Position numbers and translations under genes: made by a program | Assembly (NCBI GenBank): GCA_035493835.1 | Contig: DATJHO010000052.1 | Span: 20,888-84,887 of the forward strand | Source of the DNA: DASZTU01 sp035493835 | GTDB lineage: Bacteria; Pseudomonadota; Alphaproteobacteria; Rhizobiales; Devosiaceae | Direction of reading: 5' to 3' | DNA: 64,000 nucleotides | Shown here: positions 15,381 to 23,870 of the stretch, piece after piece | How positions within the stretch are numbered: the stretch's first letter is position 1 | Layout of the letters: every line of letters begins with the position of its first letter | The notes under the pieces: model-generated | What the model was told of the DNA's origin: nothing | The model's input: the letters and a program-made list of their open reading frames with translations, nothing else | The model's database searches: none

Positions 15381-17594
15381 CTATTTGGCGACCAGCTCGA
15401 ACCACTCGTCTTCGGAGATGACGCGAACGCCCAGTCGCTCCGCATCCTTGAGCTTGCTGCCTGCGCCCGGACCCGCGACCACCAGATCGGTGGAAGCCGA
15501 CACGGACCCGGCGACCTTGGCGCCATATCGCTCGGCCATCGCCTTGGCTTCGCCGCGCGTCATCCGTTCGAGACTGCCGGTGAACACCACCGTCTTCCCC
15601 GCCACCTCGCTGGTCGCCGAAACGGTTACCACATAGGGTTTTGGATGAACCTGCCGCAGCAGGTCCTCGATCACCGTGTCGTTGCGCTCATTGGCGAAGA
15701 ACGACAGCACCGATTGGCGCACCGTCTCCCCGATCCCGTTGATCGAGGGAAAGACCTCGTGGATTTCGCCATCGTGCTGGGCGGCCGCGATCGCGACCTT
15801 CTGGAAGGCTTCAAAAGTGCCAAAAGTCTTGGCCAAAAGCGCGGCCGTGGTCTCGCCCACATGCCGGATGCCGAGCGCGAAGATAAAGCGGTCGAGTTCA
15901 GGCTCGCGCCGTGCGTCGATCGCCGAGAACAGCTTTTCCACGCCCTCATAAGTACGCTCGGCAGCGGTGAGCACCTTTTTGCGCGCCCTGCCCGTCTGCG
16001 CCTCGCGAAGTCGGGCCTGGGCTTCGCGGCGCTTGTGAAAGGCCTCCCGCACCGCTTCCGGCTTTTCGCGCAGCGTAAAAATATCGGCGACCGACTTCAC
16101 CAAACCCTCTGAGAAGAAAAGATCGACGTTCTCGCTGCCAAAGCCCTCGATATCCATGGCATCGCGGGCGACGAAATGCCGAAGTTGTTCGATCGCCTGG
16201 GCGGCGCAGATCAGCTCGCCCGTGCAGCGGCGACGGGCATCGACGCGGCCGGTCTTCTCGTCCACCTCGCGCACGGCCGGCGAGCCGCAGACCGGGCAAA
16301 CCTCCGGAAATCGATAGGGAACAGACGCCTCTGGCCGCTTTTCCAGAATCACCGCGACAATCTGCGGGATCACGTCGCCGGCCCGCTGCACGATCACCGT
16401 ATCGCCTTCGCGGATATCCACGCCATCGCGGATCGACTGCCCAAAGCTGTCGCGGCCGCCGATATAGTCTTCGTTGTGGAGCGTCGCGTTCTCCACCACG
16501 ACGCCGCCCACGGTCACCGGCTCAAGCCGCGCCACGGGCGTCAGCGTTCCGGTGCGCCCGACCTGGATGTCGATCTTCTTGAGCAGCGTCGAAGCGCGTT
16601 CGGCCGGGAATTTGTGGGCGATGGCCCAGCGTGGCTCGCCGGTAACGTACCCCCAGCGCTGCTGCAGGTCGAGCCGATCGAGCTTATAGACCACCCCGTC
16701 GATGTCGTAGCCGAGGCCGGCGCGCGCGCTCTCGATGATCCGGTATTGGGCCAGCAACTCCTCGACCGTATGCGCCCGCACCATCAGCGGGCTGATCCTG
16801 AAACCCCAGCTCGCGAATTTCTGCACCGCGTCATATTGGGTCGCGGCGGGCTCGGTGGTGCTGAACCCCCAGGCATAGGCGTAGAATTTGAGGTTGCGGC
16901 TGGCGGTGACGCTGGGGTCCTTCTGCCGTAGCGAGCCGGCCGCCGTATTGCGCGGATTGACGTAATCCTGCCCGCCTGCGGCCGCCGATCGCGCCTTCAG
17001 CGCCTCGAACTCGGCATAGGTCATATAGACCTCGCCACGAATCTCGATCGCCGCGGGCCAGCCCTCACCCTTCAACCGATGCGGAATGTCGGCGATGGTC
17101 TTGAGGTTTTCGGTGATGTCCTCCCCGACATAGCCGTCGCCGCGCGTCGCGCCCCGGACGAGCACGCCGTTCTCGTAGCGCAGCGAAGCCGAGAGGCCAT
17201 CGATCTTGGGTTCGGCGGTGAACACCAGCTCCAGACCCTTGTCACGCTCGAAAAAGCGCTTTCCGCGCTCGGCGAAGTCGACGACTTCCTGGTCGGTGTA
17301 GGCCTTGGCGAGGCTGAGCATCGGCACTTCGTGCCGAACCTTGGCAAAGCCTTCCGCCGGCGCCGCGCCAACGCGCTGCGAGGGGCTATCCACCCGTACC
17401 AGCGCCGGAAACCGCGTCTCGATCGCGTCATTGCGGATGCGCAGCGCGTCGTACTCGGCATCAGAAATCACCGGCGCATCGAGCTGGTGATAGGCAATGT
17501 CGTGCGCGGCAATTTCGGTGGCGAGGCGCGCCAGTTCGGCCTCGGCCTCGACCTCGGTGAGGGCTTCGACGGGGGTGGCTGGGAGCGCAGACAT
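15381..17594 (-). CDS. ligA: NAD-dependent DNA ligase
   Basis: LigA seals nicks in replication and repair by first adenylating itself with NAD. It has 737 residues. The N-terminal Ia domain takes NAD (HDIAYHQLDAPVISDAEYDA, about 31-50). The nucleophile is K130 in AEPKIDGLS. Next come an OB domain, a four-cysteine zinc finger (CPVC...RCTGELIC), tandem helix-hairpin-helix motifs, and a C-terminal BRCT domain (GKTVVFTGSLERMTRGEAKA). The ATG at 17594 shares one base with the recN TGA (TGATG), indicating translational coupling; a GTG one codon earlier is possible. It ends the ftsZ-side string lpxC-bamD-recN-ligA. Very secure. Confidence 0.97.
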   Translation of the reverse strand: MSALPATPVEALTEVEAEAELARLATEIAAHDIAYHQLDAPVISDAEYDALRIRNDAIETRFPALVRVDSPSQRVGAAPAEGFAKVRHEVPMLSLAKAYTDQEVVDFAERGKRFFERDKGLELVFTAEPKIDGLSASLRYENGVLVRGATRGDGYVGEDITENLKTIADIPHRLKGEGWPAAIEIRGEVYMTYAEFEALKARSAAAGGQDYVNPRNTAAGSLRQKDPSVTASRNLKFYAYAWGFSTTEPAATQYDAVQKFASWGFRISPLMVRAHTVEELLAQYRIIESARAGLGYDIDGVVYKLDRLDLQQRWGYVTGEPRWAIAHKFPAERASTLLKKIDIQVGRTGTLTPVARLEPVTVGGVVVENATLHNEDYIGGRDSFGQSIRDGVDIREGDTVIVQRAGDVIPQIVAVILEKRPEASVPYRFPEVCPVCGSPAVREVDEKTGRVDARRRCTGELICAAQAIEQLRHFVARDAMDIEGFGSENVDLFFSEGLVKSVADIFTLREKPEAVREAFHKRREAQARLREAQTGRARKKVLTAAERTYEGVEKLFSAIDARREPELDRFIFALGIRHVGETTAALLAKTFGTFEAFQKVAIAAAQHDGEIHEVFPSINGIGETVRQSVLSFFANERNDTVIEDLLRQVHPKPYVVTVSATSEVAGKTVVFTGSLERMTRGEAKAMAERYGAKVAGSVSASTDLVVAGPGAGSKLKDAERLGVRVISEDEWFELVAK

Positions 17595-19264
17595 CACCCC
17601 ACCTCCGACAGCAGCCGTGACGCCGCGGCCCGCGCCTCTTCGGTAATCGTCGCACCGGCGAGCATGCGCGCCACTTCCTCGCGCCTTGTGCCGCCATCCA
17701 GCGCGCGCACATGGGTGCGGGTAAAAGCGCCTTTATCGACAGTCTGCTTTTCGATCAGCAGATGCCGCTGGGCGCGGGCGGCAACTTGGGGCGCATGGGT
17801 GACGGTCAGCACCTGCACCCGGTCGGCGAGCCGCGCCAGCCGCCGGCCGATGGCGTCCGCAACGGCGCCCCCTACCCCGGTATCGATTTCGTCGAACACC
17901 AGCACGGGCGCCGAGCCGCGATCGGCGAGCACCACTTTCAGCGCCAGCAGGAACCGGCTCAGCTCTCCGCCCGAGGCGACCTTCATCAATGGCCCGGGGA
18001 GCGTCCCCGGATTGGTCTGCACGTGAAAGGCGATGGCGTCGAACCCGTGGGCCGAAACGCGTGTCTCATCCACCTGCTGGTCGACGGTAAAGCGCGCCGC
18101 GCCGAGCTTCAGGTCCGGGAGTTCGGCCTCCACGGCCTTGCTCAGCGCCTTGGCGGCCTTGGCCCGGGCGGCGCTGAGCTTGCCGGCCGCGGTCACATAG
18201 GCGGTGCGGGCCGCAGTAGCAGCCGCCACAAGCTTTTTGAGCGCCGCCTCGCCGCTTTCCAGCAATTCGAGGTCGGCGCTGTAGCGCGCGAGCACGCCGG
18301 CCAACTCATCCGGCTGCACCTGGTGCTTACGGGCCGCGGCGCGCAGCGCGAACAGCCTGCTCTCAACCTGCTCGAGCTCGGCCGGATCGAACGCCATTTC
18401 CCGTTTCAGGGCCTCGATGGCCTCGCTTGTCTGATCCAATGCCGCCAGCGATGCATCGAGGCCATCGACCACGGGCTGGAACAGGGTCGCCCCGCCATCG
18501 ATCTTGCGCATCAACCGGCGCATCAGCGAAATCAACGCCGGACCAGGCGCGGCCGACCCCGACAGCAATTCGTCCGCTTCCTTCACATCTTCCGCCGAAC
18601 GCTCGAGCTGCATCAGCGCCGCCCGGCGCTCGGCCAGTTGTGCTTCCTCGCCCGCCTCGGGGTTCAGCCCCGACAACTCATCGACCACGTGCCGGGCGTA
18701 CTCTTCCCGGGCGGTGGCCTCGGCCACCACGACGCGCTGCTCGGCGAGCACTTCGTCGGCCTTGGCGAGGGTGGCATGGGTGGCGCGAACCGCGGCGAGT
18801 TCCGCTGCGTAGCCGCCGAATTCATCGAGCGCGGCGCGATGCGTGGCAGTATCCACCAGCGCCCGCCCGTCGTGCTGGCCGTGGATTTCGACCAGTTGGC
18901 CGCCGATCGCCTGCAACAATCCGGCAGACACCGGCTGATCATTGATGAAGGCGCGCGTGCGCCCATCGGCATATTGCACCCGCTTGAGGATCACGTCCTC
19001 GTCGTCGGTAATGGCATTGTCGCGCAGCATGGCGCGGACCGGATGCTCGAGCGGCAACTGGAACACGGCGACCACCTGGCCGGTCTCGACGCCGGCGCGC
19101 ACCAGCGACGCATCGCCGCGCCCGCCAAGCGCCAGCGTCAGCGCATCGAGAAGGATCGATTTGCCTGCGCCCGTCTCGCCGGTGAGCACCGTCAGCCCCT
19201 CGTCCAGCCCGAGTTCGAGCTGGTCGATGAGGACGATATTTCTAACCGAGAGCTCCGTCAGCAT
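17594..19264 (-). CDS. recN: DNA repair protein RecN
   Basis: RecN is an SMC-like ATPase that gathers DNA ends during double-strand break repair. It has 556 residues, the usual length. Walker A GETGAGKS is at residues 29-36, the long middle is a coiled coil rich in Ala, Glu and Leu, and the C-terminal half has the ABC signature ASGGELSRFLLALK and Walker B VLVFDEIDTGVGG (near 450). Its stop overlaps the ligA start. The upstream gap holds a sequence close to the alphaproteobacterial LexA box (GTTC-N7-GTTC), fitting SOS control as in other bacteria. Secure. Confidence 0.96.
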   Translation of the reverse strand: MLTELSVRNIVLIDQLELGLDEGLTVLTGETGAGKSILLDALTLALGGRGDASLVRAGVETGQVVAVFQLPLEHPVRAMLRDNAITDDEDVILKRVQYADGRTRAFINDQPVSAGLLQAIGGQLVEIHGQHDGRALVDTATHRAALDEFGGYAAELAAVRATHATLAKADEVLAEQRVVVAEATAREEYARHVVDELSGLNPEAGEEAQLAERRAALMQLERSAEDVKEADELLSGSAAPGPALISLMRRLMRKIDGGATLFQPVVDGLDASLAALDQTSEAIEALKREMAFDPAELEQVESRLFALRAAARKHQVQPDELAGVLARYSADLELLESGEAALKKLVAAATAARTAYVTAAGKLSAARAKAAKALSKAVEAELPDLKLGAARFTVDQQVDETRVSAHGFDAIAFHVQTNPGTLPGPLMKVASGGELSRFLLALKVVLADRGSAPVLVFDEIDTGVGGAVADAIGRRLARLADRVQVLTVTHAPQVAARAQRHLLIEKQTVDKGAFTRTHVRALDGGTRREEVARMLAGATITEEARAAASRLLSEVG

Positions 19265-19343
19265 CCGGCAACCCGCTCCGTACCCTGCGCGTGGCGGAGT
19301 TCGTTGAGGTCGCCGTCACGCGCTGACGAATTTGCATGTACCA

Positions 19344-19358
19344 GAACAAACAAGCAAC
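19344..19358 (-). promoter_or_regulatory. Candidate LexA (SOS) box before recN
   Basis: On the - strand the sequence is GTTGCTTGTTTGTTC, which fits GTTC-N7-GTTC, the direct-repeat LexA site of alphaproteobacteria, with one mismatch in the first half. It lies about 80 bases before the recN start, a common distance. recN is often an SOS gene. The site is short, so chance occurrence is possible. Confidence 0.4.
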
Positions 19359-19368
19359 GCTATTTTGT

Positions 19369-20229
19369 TCAGCTCGTCTTGGCCTTGGTCTTTGGGTTGA
19401 GCGCGGTAGCGAGCGTGCTGCCCGGATTGACCTTGGGCGAAACGCCCTGCTTCTGCAGCAGCTGATAGGCGCTCTGGTACCAGGAGCTGGCGGGATAGTT
19501 GTGCCCCAGCACCGCGGCGGCCGTCTGCGCCTCGCTGACCAGGCCCAGCGCCAGGTTTGCCTCGGTCAGCCGGTAGAGGGCTTCCTCGATCTGGCTAGAG
19601 GTCTGGTAGTTGTCGACAACGTCACGGAAGCGGCCGATGGCGGCGGCGTATTGGCCATTGCCTTCATAATAGCGCCCGACCGACATGTCCTTGCCCGCCA
19701 GCTGGTCATAGCCGATCTTCAGCTTGGCCGCGGCGTCCTTGGCATAGGGCGACTTGGGATAGGTCTGCACGATCTGCGTGAACGCATCGATCATGTTCTG
19801 CGAATTCTGCTGGTCGCGGGTGATGTCGGTGAGCTGGTTGAAGTACGACATCCCCTTCAGATAGAGCACATAGGGCATGTTCTCGGAAGCCGGGAACAGG
19901 GCCGTGTATTGGTCGGCAGCCAGAATCGCATCGGGATAGTGCTGCAGCTGGAAATCGGCGAAGACCTGCATCAGCTTGGCCTTCTCGTTGTACTGCGAGT
20001 AGGGGTGCTGCGATTCGAGGGTCTTCAGCGTAGAGAGCGCAGTGTTGTAATTCTGCGCGTCCATGTCCGCGATCGCCGCGTTGTAGAGCGTATCGGGCGG
20101 AACGATCGGCTCTTCCTTGATTTTGGTGCCACCAAAAAGGTCACAGCCTGCCAGCACGACAAGCAGCCCACCCACAGCCACGAACCGCGCTGCGCGGCCG
20201 GTATTTACCGCAAGAGCCTCGAACTTCAC
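19369..20229 (-). CDS. bamD: Outer membrane assembly lipoprotein BamD
   Basis: BamD is the essential lipoprotein partner of BamA in the machine that inserts beta-barrel proteins into the outer membrane. The 286-residue product has an unusually long n-region, then GGLLVVLAGCDLF with the lipobox LAGC; Cys29 would be lipidated. The mature protein has TPR-like helices (TLYNAAIADMDAQNYNTALS; ESQHPYSQYNEKAKLMQ; ALFPASENMPYVLYLKGMSY), matching BamD. The position between lpxC and recN is the usual one in Hyphomicrobiales. The gap of 68 bases to lpxC allows a common transcript. Confidence 0.95.
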   Translation of the reverse strand: MKFEALAVNTGRAARFVAVGGLLVVLAGCDLFGGTKIKEEPIVPPDTLYNAAIADMDAQNYNTALSTLKTLESQHPYSQYNEKAKLMQVFADFQLQHYPDAILAADQYTALFPASENMPYVLYLKGMSYFNQLTDITRDQQNSQNMIDAFTQIVQTYPKSPYAKDAAAKLKIGYDQLAGKDMSVGRYYEGNGQYAAAIGRFRDVVDNYQTSSQIEEALYRLTEANLALGLVSEAQTAAAVLGHNYPASSWYQSAYQLLQKQGVSPKVNPGSTLATALNPKTKAKTS

Positions 20230-20297
20230 TTACTGCTCCGCATATTTAGCGACCGCCCAGGCGGCCTTGTACGATGATTCGATCAGAACTGTGACCG

Positions 20298-21254
20298 TCA
20301 GCCGACGGAGCGCAGATAAGGGCTCACGGAAATGCCTTCGGGCATGTCGTCCAGCGCGTCAAACGCCAGGGGAAGATCCTCGGCACTCACTATTTCATAA
20401 TTGGCTTCGCTCGCAAACAGCCCGGCCAGCACCAGCGCATTGAGCGCGTGGCCACCGCGATAGGAGCGGAACCGGCCATAGATCGGCAGGCCGCCGAGGG
20501 CGAGATCACCGATGGCGTCGAGCAGCTTGTGGCGGACGAATTCGTCCTCGTAGCGCAGGCCGCCCGGATTGAGGATTCGATCCTCATGCACCGTGATCGA
20601 ATTGTCGAGCGAGGAGCCCAGGGCATAGCCGGCCTGGCGCAGGATCTTGGCATCGCGGACGAAGCCGAAGGTGCGCGCACGGGCGACGTCGTCATAATAC
20701 TTGCGCGGCGTCCAGTCGAAGATCATCCGCTGGCGGCCGATCACCTTGCTGTCGAAATCGATCTCAAGATCGAGCGCGCGGCCGTTATAGGGCTCGAGCG
20801 CGGCGTGCGCGTCGTTGTTGCGCACCATCACCGCCCGCATGATCTTGATGTAGCGGCGGTTGGCCGGCTGCACCTCAAGACCGACGCGCATAATTCCCTC
20901 AACGAAGGGCGCGGCGCTGCCGTCGAGGATCGGACATTCGGGGCCGGTCACCACCAGCAGCACGTTGTCGACGCCGATGCCGGAAAGGGCCGAGGTCACA
21001 TGCTCAATGGTGGCGACGCTGACGCTGTCGCCGAGGTCCAGCGTCGTGCACAGCGTAGTGCGGGTAATGCGCGAGAAATGGATCGGCACCGGACCAACGC
21101 GGCTGCCGTCTTCCATGCGGCGGGCGATCTGGAAACCTGAATTCGGGGGAGCGGGGTGGAGAGTGAGGGTAACGGGCAGAGCACTATGGACGCCAATACC
21201 GGAGAACTCTAGCGGGGCTGCAAGGGTCCGCTGGCGTGCCGATAATTTCTGCAT
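20298..21254 (-). CDS. lpxC: UDP-3-O-acyl-N-acetylglucosamine deacetylase
   Basis: LpxC carries out the first committed step of lipid A synthesis, removing an acetyl group with a zinc ion in the cytoplasm. It has 318 residues. The first zinc ligand is H85 in ATIEHVTSALSGIG; the others are the H and D in RHKLLDAIGDLAL (about 242-250), and the catalytic H is in GGHALN near 269. FSGIGVHS near residue 17 and GPECPILDGSAAPFV also match. It starts with ATG after GGAG. A terminator separates it from ftsZ, so it probably has its own promoter in the 46 bases upstream or beyond. Secure. Confidence 0.97.
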   Translation of the reverse strand: MQKLSARQRTLAAPLEFSGIGVHSALPVTLTLHPAPPNSGFQIARRMEDGSRVGPVPIHFSRITRTTLCTTLDLGDSVSVATIEHVTSALSGIGVDNVLLVVTGPECPILDGSAAPFVEGIMRVGLEVQPANRRYIKIMRAVMVRNNDAHAALEPYNGRALDLEIDFDSKVIGRQRMIFDWTPRKYYDDVARARTFGFVRDAKILRQAGYALGSSLDNSITVHEDRILNPGGLRYEDEFVRHKLLDAIGDLALGGLPIYGRFRSYRGGHALNALVLAGLFASEANYEIVSAEDLPLAFDALDDMPEGISVSPYLRSVG

Positions 21255-21300
21255 ACTTATTTACTCCAATTCCCACTGGCACGAGCCAACGCACTCATAC

Positions 21301-21334
21301 TCAAAAACAAACCGGCGCGGAAGCCGCGCCGGTT
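21301..21334 (-). terminator. Terminator between ftsZ and lpxC
   Basis: On the - strand AACCGGCGCGG, a three-base loop and CCGCGCCGGTT form a perfect 11-pair stem, followed by TTGTTTTTGA. It begins 28 bases after the ftsZ stop and should end the ftsZ transcript, separating it from lpxC. Confidence 0.85.
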
Positions 21335-21362
21335 GGGGTTTTCAACCGACTTTGACGATCGG

Positions 21363-23036
21363 TTAACCGTGCTTGCGCAGGAACGCCGGGATCTCCAGAC
21401 GCTCCTTCTGCGGCGCCGCCGCCGCCGGGCGACCCTGCGGATCGAGCTGGCCGCGCGCGCCTTCCGGCATGGCCTGGGCGCGCGAAACCCTTGCGCCGCC
21501 TGCTTCTATGGCGCTTCGGGCTGCCGCGTCATCGCTCGCGCTATAGGTGGTTTCGTCCTGCCCCTGATCGTGCTGCTGGCGCAGGTTGATACCCACATTC
21601 GAGGCAAGGCGCTTGAACAGCGCACGGGCATTGCGGGGCTCCGCCTCCTGCCGATCTGTGGCCTCAAGTGACCTTCGTGCAACAGCCGGAAGCTCCTCCG
21701 TGCGCGGCATGCGGCGCTGTCCATCCGGACGAGCCGCATGCGAGGGTACGTAGACGCTCGGAACTGGCGCCTCATCGACTCGCACGTGGTCCTCGAAGTG
21801 CTCGTGAGTCGCCGAGGGGATGTAGGGCTCGACGAGCACGCCGTCGTCTTCGACATAGGCGGACTGCGTATCGCCAAGGCTGATCGCCTCGGCCACAGCG
21901 GCCTCGACCTGGCTCTCGATTTCAGGCTCAGGGCGGTAGGATTCGGCGCGCGGCGGCTGCTGAACCTCGGTCTGGACACGGTGGTGCGGCTGGACTTCGA
22001 GCGGCGGACGCCGCACGGAAATCGCCGCGCGATTTGCATTCGGCGTCACCGGATCCATGGCCTGCACCATGGTGGCATCCGTCCCCGTAGCAACCACGGA
22101 CACCCGAATGCGCCCATCGAGGTTGTTGTCGAACGTCGCGCCGAGAATGATATTGGCGTCGGCGTCCACTTCTTCGCGGATGCGGCTCGCGGCCTCGTCC
22201 ACTTCATAAAGAGTGAGGTCGGGACCGCCGGTGATCGAGATCAGCAACCCCCTCGCGCCGTGCATCGACACGTCGTCGAGCAGCGGGTTGGCAATAGCGG
22301 CTTCGGCGGCATGGCGCGCACGATCTTCGCCCGATGCCTCGCCCGTACCCATCATCGCCTTGCCCATGCCGCGCATGACGGCGCGCACGTCGGCGAAGTC
22401 GAGATTGATGAGGCCTTCCTTGACCATCAGGTCGGTGATGCAGCCGACGCCGGAATAAAGCACCTGGTCGGCCATCTTGAAGGCATCGGCGAAGGTGGTC
22501 TTCTCGTTGGCCACCCGGAATAGATTCTGGTTCGGGATGACGATCAGCGTATCGACATGCCGGTGCAGTTCATCGATGCCGTCATCGGCCAGACGCGTAC
22601 GGCGATTGCCTTCGAACTGGAAGGGCTTGGTCACGACGCCAACGGTCAGGATGCCCTGCTCGCGCGCCGCCCGCGCGATCACAGGCGCCGCACCCGTACC
22701 GGTGCCGCCACCCATGCCCGCGGTGATGAACACCATGTGCGAGCCCGAGAGGTGGTCGTTGATTTCGTCAAAACTCTCTTCGGCCGCCGCCCGACCCACT
22801 TCCGGATGCGAGCCCGCACCGAGGCCCTCGGTGACCGACACGCCCAGCTGGATAATGCGCTGCGCCTTGGACAACGCCAGCGCCTGCGCGTCGGTGTTGG
22901 CACAAACGAAATCGACCCCCTCAAGCCCGGAGGTGATCATGTTGTTGACCGCGTTGCCGCCTGCCCCACCGACACCGAAAACCGTAATGCGCGGCTTGAG
23001 TTCCTGAATGTTCGGGATCGATAGGTTGATCGTCAT
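21363..23036 (-). CDS. ftsZ: Cell division GTPase FtsZ
   Basis: FtsZ is the tubulin-like protein that forms the division ring. The product has 557 residues from MTINLSIPNIQELKPRITVF; an in-frame ATG four codons earlier (23048) was not chosen because family members begin at MTIN. GVGG is at 21-24 and the tubulin signature GGGTGTGAAP at 109-118; the T7 loop region includes LINLDFADVRAVM. After the GTPase core (about 1-320) comes a long, acidic and Gln/Arg-rich linker, then the C-terminal peptide LEIPAFLRKHG that binds FtsA. The long linker is normal for this order. A CtrA-like box lies upstream, and a terminator follows the gene. Confidence 0.97.
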   Translation of the reverse strand: MTINLSIPNIQELKPRITVFGVGGAGGNAVNNMITSGLEGVDFVCANTDAQALALSKAQRIIQLGVSVTEGLGAGSHPEVGRAAAEESFDEINDHLSGSHMVFITAGMGGGTGTGAAPVIARAAREQGILTVGVVTKPFQFEGNRRTRLADDGIDELHRHVDTLIVIPNQNLFRVANEKTTFADAFKMADQVLYSGVGCITDLMVKEGLINLDFADVRAVMRGMGKAMMGTGEASGEDRARHAAEAAIANPLLDDVSMHGARGLLISITGGPDLTLYEVDEAASRIREEVDADANIILGATFDNNLDGRIRVSVVATGTDATMVQAMDPVTPNANRAAISVRRPPLEVQPHHRVQTEVQQPPRAESYRPEPEIESQVEAAVAEAISLGDTQSAYVEDDGVLVEPYIPSATHEHFEDHVRVDEAPVPSVYVPSHAARPDGQRRMPRTEELPAVARRSLEATDRQEAEPRNARALFKRLASNVGINLRQQHDQGQDETTYSASDDAAARSAIEAGGARVSRAQAMPEGARGQLDPQGRPAAAAPQKERLEIPAFLRKHG

Positions 23037-23084
23037 GAAGGGCCCCATGCTGGCGGTTTAGTGCTACTTTTAGTCACCAAATCG

Positions 23085-23099
23085 TTAACCAGACCCTAA
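23085..23099. promoter_or_regulatory. Candidate CtrA box before ftsZ
   Basis: TTAACCAGACCCTAA fits TTAA-N7-TTAA with one mismatch (CTAA). It lies about 50-65 bases upstream of the ftsZ start. In Caulobacter the cell-cycle regulator CtrA binds such sites and controls ftsZ. This is a single short site and is offered as a candidate only. The rest of the 160-base gap between the FMN reductase gene and ftsZ must also hold the ftsZ promoter. Confidence 0.35.
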
Positions 23100-23196
23100 C
23101 GAATGCGTCGAAATCCTTAACGGACGTGCAATTTGCAACGCCTTGGGAGGCATCGATTACCGCCCGTTAAGGCATGAAATTCAGGCAAAAACGGCC

Positions 23197-23766
23197 TCAG
23201 GCGGCCGTGCGCATGCCCTTGAGCGGCCCCGTCCACTTCTTTAACTCGGCCAGCATCGCGGCGGCGCCCTGCAGCATCTGGTCGTTCGGCGTAAGCACGC
23301 CGTCGGGGTCGATGAACTGCGTAAAGAAGGGCACGTGAACCGCTTCCGGGAGCGGTACGACCTTGAGCGTGGTGATGATCTGCTTGAACATCTGCAGCCC
23401 GCGCGTGCCGGCCGACACGCCACCATAGCTGACGAAACCCATCGGCTTGTAGAACCACTCGCTGAACAGGTAGTCGAAGGCATTGATCAGCGCCGGCGAG
23501 GGGCCATAATTGTATTCCGGCACGACGGCGATGAAGGCGTCGGCGGCATCCACCAGCGCACTCCACTGCTTGGTGTGGTCGTAGTGGTAGTGCTTGAGAC
23601 GGGGATGGTCGGGCTCGTCCAGCATCGGCAGGTTGAGCTCCTTGAGATCGACTGCAGTGATCTCCCAGTCTTCAGTCTTGCGCGCCACTTCCTCGATCCA
23701 TTTCGCCAGGATCGGCCCTTTGCCCCCATCACGGGTAGTTGCCGTGATGATCATCAACTTATGCAT
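23197..23766 (-). CDS. NADPH-dependent FMN reductase family protein
   Basis: This 189-residue flavodoxin-fold protein is of the NADPH-dependent FMN reductase type. The start MHKLMIITATTRDGGKGPIL has the T/S-rich phosphate loop for FMN, and VPEYNYGPSPALINAFDYLF (about residues 82-101) is the hallmark PEYN motif that contacts the flavin. SYGGVSAGTRGLQMF (about 112-126) is also typical. Members reduce flavins, quinones or azo dyes; the substrate is unknown here. The odd point is position: it lies on the same strand between ftsA and ftsZ, genes that are normally adjacent. A link to division is not implied. Confidence 0.88.
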   Translation of the reverse strand: MHKLMIITATTRDGGKGPILAKWIEEVARKTEDWEITAVDLKELNLPMLDEPDHPRLKHYHYDHTKQWSALVDAADAFIAVVPEYNYGPSPALINAFDYLFSEWFYKPMGFVSYGGVSAGTRGLQMFKQIITTLKVVPLPEAVHVPFFTQFIDPDGVLTPNDQMLQGAAAMLAELKKWTGPLKGMRTAA

Positions 23767-23870
23767 GTAGAACTTCCGCTATAGGTACCGCTCCATGGCG
23801 GCACCCAAGCTCGTTGCCGAAAATAGCTTCCCGGTCTAGTCGGATTGACGCATGCGGCGCATGCGTTCCG

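Noticed and set aside
17711..19465. Long + strand open frame (584 codons) opposite recN
   Set aside because: Antisense to recN, with Arg/Gln/His-rich sequence and no domain.
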